Shown in pieces: positions 1 through 11,869 of a DNA stretch of 64,000 nt. This DNA comes from Plazaster borealis. Lineage: Eukaryota > Echinodermata > Asteroidea > Forcipulatida > Labidiasteridae. The notes beneath the pieces are model-generated. The model had not been told where the DNA came from and searched no databases. It was given only the letters and a program-made list of their open reading frames with translations. The stretch's first letter is position 1, and each line of letters begins with the position of its first letter. The stretch lies in contig CM037473.1 in NCBI GenBank assembly GCA_021014325.1, positions 23,612,822 through 23,676,821 of the forward strand, read 5' to 3'. Both the position numbers and the translations under genes were made by a program.

Positions 1-1159
1 TTTGCGATTACAAAGTTTCACATCTGTTGGTGCTCTAACTACTGTCCCTCACTACACCGCATCCCCGCCCTATAAAAGTTAGAACCCCTGTATAATTGGA
101 TACCCTGGCGGGAGATCCCACAAACCACAACTTTTCATTCCCATTATAAAAATTAAATAAAAAAACTCCCGATGGGTGCTCTGACCAATATACCTCACAC
201 CAATGTTCCCCCTTGTTAGCAGAACCCCCAGGTTTAGTGTGTTTCTCATTGACCTTTTAACACCCTTGCCACACCTTAAGCATCCTCTCCTCTGCACCTC
301 ATGGGGAGCTCGCTTGGTTGGACCTGTTGGCACCGTTGACTCCACTCTTCCCCTCAGTGTTTCCTATTATTAAATTTCTTATAGGCATGTCAGTCTGTAT
401 TATTCCCCCATGGTTTAGATTAGTGTAATATTCCCCCCAGTTGAGCAGACAGGTGTTAGTTGTTGAGTAAAGTGCTGTGATGTTGGAGAGGGGGGAGCAG
501 AAGGGAAGTAGATGGGGGCAGTGATGGATCCAGAGAGATTTCAAAATGCCCTCACCACCCTCCCAGCACATAAATCAAAGATTATAATGGTTACAAAATA
601 AGTTACACATAATTTAGGTATGCAATTATCACCACAAGGATACTGTGGTTTATTACGTTTAGAGAAAGTGCGGTCCTTCTTACAGGCATGAGAATCTTCC
701 GGATTTTTCCGGATTTCCGGATTTTTCACTTCAAAATATGTGGTCTCCGAGTTCAATGTGAATTTGATATAAAATTTGGGGGGGGGTTGGGGGGGATGCA
801 TTTATATTTAAGCTAATCTCTCTTCTTTAAATCAAAATTGTAAAAATTTGCTAAATCATGAATAAAATCATAACGAATCCTCCGTTATGTGCGAAGAGCA
901 AACAATTGCCTTCCACTCTCTTCCATGCATATGTATGCAGCGTATCAAGATATATGTAGACTTCTTTCATTCCTTCCTTCAATCCCTGCGTCAATTTCAT
1001 TTCATGACCGTATTGTAATAAGTTTACTGCTGCAGCAAAGAAAATGTGTTGGGAGACTGGTCTACTGACAAAGACAAACAACAACAATGTTGCGCGCGCT
1101 TATGCATTACGCACGTGTGTTGTGTGGCGTGCAAAAATGTTCAAAACCGTTAAAACTCC
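1..1159. other. No gene recognised; simple-sequence tracts
   Basis: I see no splice-bounded exon or known element. The stretch has a short direct repeat of the unit TTCCGGATTT at about 697-726 and a G-rich run at about 778-795. The open frames here are short and look like chance. Confidence 0.5.
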
Positions 1160-1475
1160 AATTTTTTTGTGATTTTTTGAGATAATTTGAGTCTAGATTT
1201 TTATATTTTTTTATTTTTTTTTTTACTTTTTTTTATTTTTACCGTTTTCTATGAAGTGGGATATGCATGGGGAGGGCATAGGCGTGCGGTGCCGCCCGCA
1301 GGGGACCGGACATTTTTTGGGACACGGACATGCATCGGACATTTTTTTTTTTTTTTGTTTTTTTTTTTTTTTCAGTTTTTCTCATTTTTTGTTCTTATAT
1401 ATTTATTCATTTTTATTATATTCAATTGACGTTTTTATGCATTATTTATTCAAGTAGGATTTGAAACTCTGCATG
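1160..1475. repeat. T-rich low-complexity tract
   Basis: Long poly-T runs dominate, broken by a GC-richer patch at 1255-1335. Phenylalanine-rich frames through here simply translate the T runs and should not be annotated as genes. Confidence 0.7.
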
Positions 1476-1485
1476 TAGAGAAACA

Positions 1486-1600
1486 TCTTCAGGAGAAAAG
1501 AACTTCTCCTGAAGACGAGCATTCGGATCGAAACATCAAGTTGTTCTACCACCGTTCTTTTCAGAACCACCACAACTCAATGGAGAGATTATTTTCGCAA
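1486..1600 (+). repeat. Recurrent double-hairpin motif, copy 1
   Basis: A perfect 12-bp stem (1486-1497 with 1504-1515, loop of 6) is followed by GAAGAC, a GATC-type segment, AAACATCAAG, and a second small hairpin (GTTCT at 1554-1558 with AGAAC at 1563-1567) running into ACCACAACTCA. Related arrangements occur near 32280, 33020-33280, 41905-41955 and 60361-60422. The order hairpin, AAAC(A/G)TCAAG, hairpin, ACCAC suggests the end of a dispersed element with structured RNA. I cannot name the family. Confidence 0.5.
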
Positions 1601-1639
1601 AAATGGTGTGAACACCAACAGATTATAAGCTAGATTTTT

Positions 1640-2520
1640 CTTTATTTGTTCATAAATACCCATTGATGACCGTTTAAGACTGGTTTTAAATGGCTGAAAA
1701 AGACATAACTGGAGCTGTGAGCACGGGTTTGACGCTCATTATAGCCATATGCTTACGGATGGTGCTAATTAACCATAACACAATCAATATAAACCGGTAT
1801 TCAATGTAAAATCTATTAGCACGTGCACATACACACAACTGTTGAGCGTCGCATGCAATGTGACCCTGAGTGATTTGGAGCCTGGGGACGTAACATGAAT
1901 TCAAAATTTACGTCTAGAAAATAAAAGATTTGCAGATTTTCCTACATTACAATTATAGGAATTTATAAATGAGAATAAAAGAGTAGTGACTCGGTCGTAA
2001 AGGCAGTGGACACTATTGGTAATTACTCAAAATAATTATTGGCATAAAACCTTACTTGGTAACGAGTAATAGGAAGCTGTTGATAGTATAAAACATTGTG
2101 AGAAACGGCTCAGAAGTAATTTTCCACAAATTTGATTTTGAGACCTCGGAATTAGATTTTGAGGTCTCGAAATCAAGCATCTGAAAGCACACAACTTCGT
2201 GTGACAAGGGTGTTTTTTCTTGCATTATTATCTCGCAACTTCGACGACCAATTGAGCTCAAATTTTCACAAGTTTGTTATTTTATGCATATGTTGAGATA
2301 CACCAAGTGAGAAGACTGGTCTTTGACAATTACCAATAGTGTCCAGTGTCTTTAAACAGCTGTTTAAAACCTTGCAGGTTTGTGGCCTTTCGATAAAGGA
2401 CCTCGCCTTCGACTTGGCCCCTTATCACACGGCCACAACCCTGCCAGTTTTAAACGGCCAATTAAGACCTTGTGCCTACTCTTGTATTCCCTTGTTGTTT
2501 TTATTTATTGAATTATTTTT
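1640..2520. mobile_element. Foldback element X, copy 1, split by a MITE
   Basis: The left part (about 1650-1997) and right part (about 2352-2515) match the uninterrupted copy at 47850-48330. Shared pieces include AACTGGAGCTGT and AAGAGTAGNGACTCG on the left, and GTTTAAAACCTTGCAGG with its inverted partner AGTTTTAAACGGCC on the right. The right part still folds on itself but with many mismatches. A 357-bp MITE sits exactly between the two parts, so element X was present first. Confidence 0.6.
1998..2354. mobile_element. MITE family A, copy 1
   Basis: A 357-bp element with terminal inverted repeats of about 27 bp (1998-2024 and 2328-2354; outer sequence TAAAGGCAGTGGACACTATT) that differ at two positions. 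It has no coding capacity. A central imperfect hairpin lies at 2132-2176 with arms carrying GAGACCTC and GAGGTCTC. A second copy of the family, with a different central palindrome, is at 59865-60242. The transposase that moved it is not in this window. Confidence 0.8.
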
Positions 2521-2673
2521 GGTTTTGGACTGGAAAGTCAGCCAATTGGGCTGTCTTCCATCTTGACCAATGATTTTTTTTTTTACATTGAATGACAACT
2601 TGGGTTTGGTCACATTTGTACCTCACTATGCCTCTGAAACATGACTGACAAATTCATGCTTTGCAAAATATGG

Positions 2674-2717
2674 AGGGGTGGGGCGGGGTGGGGCGGGGCG
2701 GGGCGGGGCGGGGCGGG
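2674..2717 (+). repeat. GGGGC/GGGGT tandem repeat
   Basis: About nine tandem units of GGGGC or GGGGT. The G-run spacing could form a G-quadruplex, and the units resemble GC boxes, but there is no evidence of a nearby transcription start. Confidence 0.7.
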
Positions 2718-2884
2718 ATCATTCTTCCCCATAGCAACTGTCCTTATAGTCTAAGCAATTCAAATTTGAATGATACCTTGTGACTAAGCAAGTCATTGTA
2801 CCAGACTTATTCAAATCTAACTTGCAAATGGTTTATCGCCACAGTGTTGTGAAGTGCTTCAAGTACTGTGCAAAGATTATCATT

Positions 2885-3043
2885 AGCTGTTCCGACCTAC
2901 TGTCGGAACAGGTTTTGTTTTCGTCGAGATTTTTATTATTAGCTGTTCCGACGTAGTAGTCGGAACAGCTATTGTTTTCGTCAAGATTTTTATTATTAGC
3001 TGTTCCGACGTAGTAGTCGGAACAGCTATTGTTTTCGTCGAGA

Positions 3044-3100
<57 letters not shown>
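2885..3100. repeat. Three tandem hairpin units followed by (ATT)n
   Basis: Three units of 56-57 bp start at 2885, 2941 and 2998. In units 2 and 3 a perfect 12-bp stem (AGCTGTTCCGAC with GTCGGAACAGCT) encloses a 6-nt loop; unit 1 has a shorter variant. Each unit ends in TTTTATTATT, and the last runs into an (ATT)n microsatellite at about 3046-3099. An isoleucine- or asparagine-rich frame on the minus strand is only this repeat translated. Confidence 0.85.
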
Positions 3101-3299
3101 TTTCTATCCACCTAAATCCCCATAGCTTTTGTGCACAATTTAGTTTCATTCTTAAAAAACCTTAGTGAATATGAAAGACTTAAATCCTATATCATATTGA
3201 AGCTTAGGCAATGAAGTTGTTGTAAAATCTAATTAGCTTAAATTAATTAATTAGTTTACTTAGTTATAATGACATGAATATTTAATTAGCCAATCTTAT

Positions 3300-4110
3300 T
3301 ACCGCCATATCTCAAAAAATATACCCCCGATCGTCAAACTTTTTTCAGTTTTAGATTTCTGGGATAATGTAGATGAGTTTGCCGGCCTAAAATGCAGAAC
3401 GACGTAAGTTACATACCATCGTGTACCTTATCAAATTTATTAGTATGAAAAACACATTTTTGTTACTGTGATGTCATCAGGTGTCAAATTACGGTAATTA
3501 AAAGCTTTAATTAGTTAATCTTTGCAGCACCATATCTCAACAAGTACACAGCCGATTTTCAAACTTTTTTCAGTTATAGACTCCTCGGGCATTGGAGATT
3601 AGCCTTGGGTTATCGTCACACCATGTTGACCTTTAGTTCTGGGTCAACCGGAAGTCGGACCATATTTCAAGAAGTACACAACCGATTTTCAATTTATTTT
3701 CAGTTATAGATCCTTTGAGCATTAAAAATTGAACTTCAGTTACCGTGACCCCTTGATGACCTTTACTTCTGGGTCAACCGGAAGTGGGACCATATCTCAA
3801 GAAGTACACACCCGATTTTCAGTTTCTTTTCAGTTATAAACACTTTGAGCATTGAAGATTGAACTTGGGTTTACCATGACCCCAGGTTGACCTTTACTTC
3901 TGGGTCAACCGGAAGTGGGACCAGATCTCAAGAAGTACACACCCGATTTGCAATTTCTTTTCAGTTATAGACCCTTACAGCATTTAAGATTGAACTTGGG
4001 TTACCGTGACCCCATGTTGACCTTTACTTCCGGGTCAACCGGAAGTGGGACCATATCTCAAGAACTACACAGCCAATTTTTCGAATTCTTTTCAGTTAAA
4101 ACCTTTGAGC
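3300..4110. repeat. 130-bp tandem repeat array
   Basis: The phrase CATATCTCAAGAAGTACACA recurs at 3531, 3661, 3791, 3922 and 4052, a period of 130-131 bp, with a more diverged copy at 3308. Each unit also carries TTCTTTTCAGTTATAGA and an inverted pair GGTTGACC/GGTCAACC around a short loop. It is non-coding. Confidence 0.85.
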
Positions 4111-4621
4111 ATGTAAAAAAACACATGGAACAGCTTTGTGTTTGCTCACAAACACCTAATGTCTAGTTTTTTATTGCTTTTCCACCCCTCTTGAAACACA
4201 CTAGTTTCTCACATCATCATAGCCTTCCCAAGTTTCCAACCTAAATTTATGCCACTGTTTTGTACAAACAGAAAGAACATGATGTACGCATATTGGTGAC
4301 CAGTCATTTTAGGTGACTCAGTGATAACTCCTATTACTTTCAGATGATGGCACCAATTTCCAGGTGTTTCATTTTACCAGTCCTTCATTTTAAGGAGTTT
4401 AAGGAGAGCTATAAATTGCTATCCTTAAGTTGTTGAGGAGATCTCTTTGCTCCAGAATCAAACTTCACACATTTATTTCGAAGAAGTGAAATTAAAACAT
4501 GATTGTATAAAATCTTATATTTAAAGGTATTATAGGATTGGTAAGGATAAAAAACATCATTGTATAATTTTAGTCTGAAAGCTTATTGATTACACTTGCA
4601 CTCCTTAAAAATGATGGTGTC
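4111..4621. other. No recognised feature
   Basis: AT-rich sequence between a tandem array and a MITE. I see no exon with convincing splice sites and no repeat shared with the rest of the window. Confidence 0.5.
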
Positions 4622-5035
4622 TTAAAGGTAGGGGTCATCGTTTGGGTTTTGTCAACGTAATGCTTATTTATATGCAACATTATAAAGAAAGATACAATAA
4701 AAGTCATCTGTAAAAGTTTCAGCTGAATGCAGTGTCTCTTGCTAAAAAAAAAACGGCAAAAAACTGTCACAGTATTTTCCCACGAACGTCGAATCCATCA
4801 CGTTTAGTGAGGTGACAGCGAGTACCAACTGCATCTCTGGCTGCAGCATTCGCGAACAGACACTAACCCTCAGAAATCTGAGAAACGATTCATGAATTCT
4901 CAGATTCAAATGTTTTCTAATTAATGGGGGCATTTCAGAGGAAATAATTTCGCAGAGTGCTTACTACCATTACCATCTTTATAACAGGTAAGCTTTCGGA
5001 TACAAAAAAATAAAAATAAAATCAGGTTTACCTTG
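4622..5035. mobile_element. MITE family B, copy 1 (right end decayed)
   Basis: The left end reads TAAAGGTAGGGGTCAT and the body matches the copy at 42817-43214 closely, including AAGAAAGATACAAT, the CGGNAAAAANCNGTCAC segment, AAATCTGAGAAAC and TTACCATCTTTATAAC. The right terminal repeat is no longer clear; the boundary near 5035 is approximate. Confidence 0.65.
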
Positions 5036-6107
5036 AAACATTGTTTTAACAAAATTACTCAGTACAAAAAAAAAATGTTGTCCCTCAGTACTTTACCTTT
5101 ATTCTTTGTTAACACGCCTCCACTCAGAATGTGAACTGTCAGATGTTATTAAACATACTTGTACGTACACATGTTTGTGAATGAAAATGAGGTTTTAAAT
5201 TTGGTTTAACTGCCCATATCCGAGCAGAGATTCAGCTGACCTTTCTCTGGGAAAACCGGAGTGCGGGGAGAAAAAACAAAACATGAAAGGTCCTGTAGGA
5301 AAAATACCACAAGTGTAGATTGGAACGTTAAATATATCGCATGCCTTGGGGCTGCTCATGAAATAATTGTAGTCAGATGAGTTGGATAGCGGGGACCATG
5401 TGGGACCAATTTGTACTCCAGTCAAAATGGAGTGCAAGCCCCACGAACTTATGACCTATCAGAACGGTTAGTTTTGTTTCTATATTTATATATGCGCCAA
5501 TTTAGTTCCAAAACAAGCAAGCTGTAAACATTACCTGCAATTTTGTTAAGTTCTGGTAGATACCTTTTTGGGGAGGGTATGAATTGCTTACGACATACAT
5601 CCTACCTGGGTACAACATGGATAAGACAAGCCCAAGACAGAGGAAAATAGTGAGCACTTGAAGAGGGCTACATCCAACACTGGATGTACACGGCCTAGGC
5701 AAGGCAAGAATTGCTTGCTTATATTGTGTAAGGGCGTTTATGAAGTGTATGGTTTAAAAATATTTTTTTTTAAAGAACTGTTCATGTCAATGAGGCAGTT
5801 TACAGGCAACAGTTCCAGGCAATCTCCAAGAATGCTTAACAATCCTTTTTTTGTACACAGACATTCTTGGGGATAGTGACTAGTGAGACGCTGTCAGACA
5901 AATGTTTCTTGTGCCACTTAAGAGTTCCTTATTCACACTGTAAAGTTGGTTGCCTCCAAGTGGCCTACCTGTAAAAATTGCTGGGACAATACCTTTAGGC
6001 CTTTAGACTAAAAATGTATGGTTGTACTTTAAATGTCTGTTATTAGATGGTTATTGTTTTTAATTATTTATTTTTATTCAGATAATCTTCCTTCACAAAA
6101 AAAGCCT
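5036..6107. other. No recognised feature
   Basis: No known element and no convincing exon. Short frames on both strands overlap each other with no flanking splice sites that would join them. Confidence 0.45.
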
Positions 6108-6266
6108 ATTGATCCATTGCAGAAGTTAGAGAGCGCACCTCCGCAAAATGCACGTCTACGATTTCCACAATTTTTTTTTTGTCAATTCCTTTGTGTAAAT
6201 TTTGACTTTCCAAATGGGGGAAGGGATAGACCCGGGTAAGTGCGCTGCGTGTCGTGCAAGGGTTCA
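6108..6266. mobile_element. Short palindromic MITE family C, diverged copy
   Basis: It matches the better-preserved copy at 25822-25976: both contain CACCTCCGCAAAATG near the left end, TTCCTTTGTGTA in the middle and GTGCAAGG near the right end. The internal inverted pair built on CCATTTTGGGAGTCA is degraded here. Confidence 0.6.
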
Positions 6267-9049
6267 GTGAGATTTAATCCTTTTGGGTTCTCATAGAAAT
6301 TGGATAACAGGAAGTGAAGAAATCTTATATAGGAATTCTTTATGACTGTTTTTGTTAGACCCAGTTCCTTGTAGGAATTGTCTCCTAGGAAAAACGCTGG
6401 AAGCAAAATCTCAAAGAAATATTTGAATACACATGAGACCTCCATGGTTTCCTCTTCCAATGAAAGGAGCAAATAATTATAAACACTTTTTGATTGAGTG
6501 GATCACATAGCTTGCATGGATATTATAAAAACTGTTGCCTCAGTTGCCCTTGTGTCTGGTCTTGGTGCCTTGATAAATATTGATGTAAGAGATCATGTGA
6601 CCGATGACATCGTTAGTTTACAAAAGGAACAAATTATTTACTCTTTTTGCTTAGGGGATCACATGGCATGCCTGGAAAATTTTGAAATTTTTTGCATTTG
6701 TTGCCCTATTGTCTCACAGGTCTTGGTGCCCCTTATAAAAATTAATACAATAGAATAATGTGATCTATGACATCATTGTTTTATACAAAATCTGTTGTCA
6801 AAATGCTACTGACAAATGCTCTGTTACTGTGATGGTAGAGACCAAAAAATCCATCTACAAATAACATCAAAACAAATACATTCCTGTTTCTGTATAACTA
6901 TATTGATTTTTGATCAATCAAGGACCATTTTTGTCTTCTAAGTTTTTAAGAAGAGTTTCAATACCCATTTTTGTTTTAAACACATTAGACAAGCATAAGA
7001 GCTCATGAGGTTGAGGGTTCACGAACCACTGGCGTAAGCCTGGTAAACTATCAGCTGGTATGGTCCCCCGTGTCCTTGACCCTGACTGTACAAACAAACC
7101 TAAAAGGTTCCTGTGTTTGTTTTTGTTTTACTCTGGTGTTATTCCTAACATAACCCCTCCTGGCGAATACAACGAATACAACGTAAAAGTAGTCCATGGA
7201 CAAGATTAGGTTTTTTTCCCTGTGTATGCTTTCTCAGAGAGGTCAGTTTTTTGACAAAATGGAATAATGCCCGAAGCACTGTAAACTTTGTGTGGTTGGT
7301 TTGTTAGTTGCTGGGCATAATGATCATTTACATGTAGGTTTCAACTTGACTGTGGGTTAATAGTCTGTTTGTATTGGAGAAGGCCAAAAGTAGAGGTGCG
7401 CCTCATTCTTCCAGTCTCTGTTGTTGGCAACGTCGCTGAGGAAGGGATTCAGTCCTTCAAATGCTTGAACACCTTCTTCGTACATAAACCAGCAGAGTGT
7501 TTCCTAGATACGATTTATCTTTGTTCTCTTTTAATTGTCTAGCAACTCTGAGTTGCAGTGAGCCATTTGATTAGCCCATCAGAGCTCTTCTTTTAAGAGC
7601 GTCAGTCTGATTCTATTTGTAATTCTTTTCATTGACCTCGTTAATGTCTGTTGGGCTAATGTTCACATTTGCTCATAATTGTCGGAATTGGTGGCTACGG
7701 ATGTGGCTTGACTATAATGTCATCATGTGTTGAAGTCGTTGTATAGTAACACCCTTAGCAAAAGTCGTAGCCGTAGCTGTAGCCGTCAATTAACATATGG
7801 CCTTATTATGGATATAAAACATGATAACAAAATTCACAAGATTGCCATCTTAAGTGTTATTTCCTCATTACAAAGTTTGTATGGGTGCAATCCTGTTGGT
7901 GTGTTTGGCCATAATTCTAAGTTGTGAGGAGTCTGTGTCTGCGCTGCATGGTGCTCAACAATATGCAAAAATGAAAAGAAAAAACTCACTTAAATAAAAC
8001 AAGAGCTGAACAAATATTCTAGTTTGGATTAGAGAGGCAACAAATGGGTTTTGAGTGATTGTTTGAAAGAAGACCTGGCTGACGAGGCTTGAGGAAGGGC
8101 AAGTGGAAAACTGTTTCAGATAGGGCCAGCATGGGAGAAACTGCAGTCACCCAAAGAGCGTAGGGATCTGTAGACTTGCTTATGCTTGACCACTTTTAAA
8201 AAAATACCTAGGGAGCAATTGTCAAAGAATTCCTACAATGTATTCTATTGCCATTTTTGTTCTGGTCTGTCTATCATTTTACACTGACTTTTTAATATCT
8301 AGGACATACAATGTACCAGGAACAACCGGTTTCTTTTGGGGGTGATTTTAACTAAAGAGTAAATCCAGTGGAAAATATGGGACAACTAGATTACATTAAA
8401 TCATATAATTTTCTATGGAATGTCTTTCACTGACATCAGCAGTGTGTGAACTTGGCTTTCATGGGTGGCATGCAATTTAGTTCAATAGAAAACTGACGTG
8501 TGAAATCAAACATTGTTCAGAGGCAGAAGTAAAAAAATCCACTGTTACTGTGCAACTGGTTGTGGAAACACAAGACTGTAGGAGCTAGTGTATAACAACA
8601 ATTATTCTACTGCAGAAAATATCTTTACCTCAGATAACATTGAAATGCATTTCCAATGCTCATGCATATACAATCAATGAACAAAGAAAAGCCTTGTTAA
8701 GCCTATACTTCATGCGCCGTCACAACTCGGCATATATGCAGCAAATGTTTCGCAAGAGTCAAGCACATAACAACTTGAGTGAACTGTTTCCATGTGAATT
8801 TGTGATGTTGAAGTTGCTTCGTATCCCATTCGCATGAGGCGTTATGCAATAGCCCACACTGCATGCTACACAAGCCAAAGAACTCCCATTTTTCTGGCTT
8901 TCTACTGCTCTGTGACTTTTAATGTTATGTTGGATTCATTGTAAGTTCAAAAGAAATTCACGAAACCGCTCGGTAAAATAATTAACACTTGTATGTGGAT
9001 CCTGCAGTGGCTTATTGTTCCCTTTCTTTTTTATACATTCATTAGCATT
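6267..9049. other. No recognised feature
   Basis: About 2.8 kb with no element I recognise. A frame at about 8608-8837 follows a CTGCAG acceptor-like site and runs for some 75 codons rich in charged residues, but it has no detectable family signature and no partner exon, so I do not call it a gene. Confidence 0.4.
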
Positions 9050-9228
9050 ATAGACCTTTATCATGGTGCGGCCCATCTTGATTTTCTCCCATTCAACTCA
9101 ATGTAACCAAACCGAGGCTGGAAGGGAAAATAGTCTGGTTCCTTTTTGTACCATGAATATTAGCATCCATCACTGTTACTGGATACAGGGAACATGACCA
9201 ATATGGTGGCAGCACGATAAAGGTCTAT
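9050..9228. mobile_element. Small MITE, 179 bp
   Basis: The ends are inverted copies: ATAGACCTTTATCATG on the left and CACGATAAAGGTCTAT on the right, differing at one position. The interior is non-coding. Only one copy is seen in the window. Confidence 0.65.
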
Positions 9229-10294
9229 TGCACCAAGCCCAGGCTGAGATCCAGGAGGTGTAGGGCCTACCTTGTGTTGAGAATTTTGCAAAATGTTTAC
9301 CCCTCCTTGAAATGGTGTGAGTAGTATTCCATATCACAGGAAATAGAAAATAATAATGTGCCAAAAGTTTTCGCAGAGCCTGTAGTGTGTAGAAGTCCAT
9401 GAGCCGTATACCTGATTCACAGATTTCTTATGGCGGTGTATACCTCAGGCGTGTTATCCCTTAGGACAACGATGGCTTTCCGGGCCAGACAGCCCCACTC
9501 AAGGAAATGCCAGGACTCCTCAAATGCCCCGACTCCAAGCTAGAGGAGACAGCTTACAATTGGGTGATCTAATCACTCTAAAGATATCACAGTTCTGAGG
9601 AAATTGAGACCCAATTCCTTCTCTCTTTTTTTATTGCTGGTTTTTTGTTTCTCCGCTGAGCAGATCTCTCTCTCTCCCCCTTGTGACCTGAGAAAGAGAA
9701 ATGGTAATTACGTTGAGGAGGGTGGGTCGTTGTCTGAGTCTGGCCATGTTGTGGATTAATTTCCTTCTATACCGGCGCTTTGATCTGAGCTCCTTGTTTT
9801 GCAGAAAAATCAGTGAGAAAAACAATAATAAATTATGTTGAACTTAATTGGACATTTTTAGTGACCCCTTTCTTTTTCCTTTGGTTATAGTCCTGCAGAG
9901 CACCAACTCATGGTTCACCTAAGAAATACAAACACATAACTTTTGTCTGAAAATAAAACTGCTGAAGATCTTGCAGAGATTGTAACCTTTTCATTTTATC
10001 TGTGTCAAGTTTGACTGAGCCATACAGAGTGACAGCCATATCACAGTTTGTCAGCAGGTTCTACTTTTTTTAAGTATATAAGGCTAAGAATGGGTGAGGG
10101 TCAGGTATTGGAAGTTGCCTCTTGTCATGTCACCAGGCGAGCTCAGTGGTCAGGGCCCAATTTTAGAGAGCTGCTTAAGCACCTGGACCCAGGGCTTGAC
10201 ATTTGCTCCTGGAATTTCATCTCTGAGAGGGCAAGTCCATTTTCAGTCTGCAAAGGGACTTTTTTGTAAAAGTCTATGGGAGAAAACTATGGGA
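9229..10294. other. No recognised feature
   Basis: No exon, known repeat or RNA gene could be supported in this interval. Confidence 0.4.
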
Positions 10295-10925
10295 AACTTT
10301 TTAAAGGGGCACCATGGCCAAGACCAAGGCAAAGGAGGCCTCCAAGACCTCTGTGTAATTCAAGGCCTGCTAGAATAGAGAAGGTTGTGAGTTCGAATCC
10401 CACCCAAGGTAACTGTGGATTACTTTCTCCAACACTCAGAGTATACACCCAGTGCTTACACCTAAATCATTTTGGTCATGTATTCATACTTTAGTTATTT
10501 TCAAAATAAGAAAACTATGAAATTCAAAAACTGATGGCTGAAATTGTTGCAAGGACACCATATTTATTTCCCGATCCTGGTCAACACATTGGTAATGGTA
10601 GCAAGATAATATTCTTTATCCCTCATGCAGTTGTTACACTATTAAAATTGTTTGTAGTGGTCCAGTGGTTGAGATATCTGCTCTAAGCACTGTGTACTCT
10701 GTGCTCTCCAAGTTCTGGAAAAAATTAAACAAAGTTACCTTGAGTGGGATTCGAACTTGCAACCTTCTCCATTCTAGCAGGCCTTGACAAACACAGAGGC
10801 CTCCGAGGCCTTCATTGCCTTGGCCTTGGGTTCAAATCCCACCCGAGTAGCCTGTGTTTTTTTTTCCAAGGACTCGAAAGCACTAAGTATACATTGCTTA
10901 TTAAAAACCCAAATAGTGTCCTTGG
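10295..10925. mobile_element. Cluster of tRNA-derived SINE E copies, two of them inverted
   Basis: A plus-strand copy at about 10300-10440 and a minus-strand copy at about 10660-10830 are inverted versions of one unit, sharing AAGGCCTGCTAGAAT and a B-box-like GAGTTCGAATCCCAC. A further plus copy with GGTTCAAATCCCACCCGAGT follows at about 10820. The B-box motif is the tRNA-type Pol III internal promoter, which marks these as tRNA-derived SINEs. Related copies lie at 15455-15565 and 33060-33200. Confidence 0.65.
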
Positions 10926-11869
10926 TAGCAGTTAATACCATATTTTTTTGACCATAAGCTGCGGCTTATGAATTGATTTTCAAACCCTCAACGTGCTCCA
11001 AGGTTTATATAGTGTTTGCTCCCAAGCATTGTAATCTAAGTTGATCAGCATGTTAATGAATTTGTGATTTTTTGAGGGTGGGGTGGTTTTTGTTAAAGGA
11101 AAATAGGCTGACACTTGGCCAGAAGGTAAGGGTACAATGGAGAAAATTGAAGGGAAAAAGTTACAGGAAGAGAGGATACCCTTTTCCTGTTTCTTTTGGA
11201 AAGTGATAAATTGTACATTGGTAGAAAATAGGATAAAGGTACAGAGTTCCACAGTGCCACAGTACATAAGAAAAAGCTAGCAGGGAAAATTTTATTTAAT
11301 AATTTTTTTTTTTTAAATGAGTATCAAAAATCTATCTGACAATTAAGTTTCCAGGTAACTATTTTTGCATATTTTACCAATGTTTGTGGTAAACAAAATT
11401 CACATTTGAAAAATCTATTCGTAATTGTTACCTCACAATATCAAGAATGATACCGGAAAGTTGTCTGGAAATCTCTGAAAGGTTAGGAGTTGATCATTTG
11501 TGTGTGTGTGTGTGTGTACGTCACAGTGGCATGGAGTACACTATGACTTTTACGTGACCTGCGAGTTTGGTCAATTGAGGATTTGCACTAATAATGTTAA
11601 GGGATTACTCACCGTTGTGAGGGGAGATGGGTGGTGAGATAACCCAACTTCTCTCCCTCTCTGACAATCAAGTCGGAGGGGGGTCAAGAGGTTGTAAAGG
11701 TGGGGGACTTGGGGTAGGGAGGAGGTGTTGTTTAAGTGTACTAACTTTTAAAACAAAATTTCATTACCCACTGAAACTCGGAAATGAAAGGTTGCCAAAT
11801 ACTTGTCAACAAATACAATAAATAGATAAATTGAATCTGTTGTCAGGCACAATATTCCTCTTATTTTAA
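10926..11869. other. No recognised feature; (GT)n microsatellite
   Basis: Only a short (GT)n tract at about 11500-11518 stands out. No gene is supported. Confidence 0.45.

Noticed and set aside
1187..1457. Phenylalanine-rich open frames
   Set aside because: They translate poly-T tracts.
1501..1540. Hammerhead ribozyme
   Set aside because: CTGAAGA and GAAAC are present, but if GAAAC is taken as the core, the segment between them does not form the required stem; pairing CGA with TCG removes the first G of the GAAA core.
8608..8837. Exon upstream of the zipper gene encoding the basic helix-loop-helix
   Set aside because: The frame has no basic-region signature, ends in a stop, and lacks a donor.
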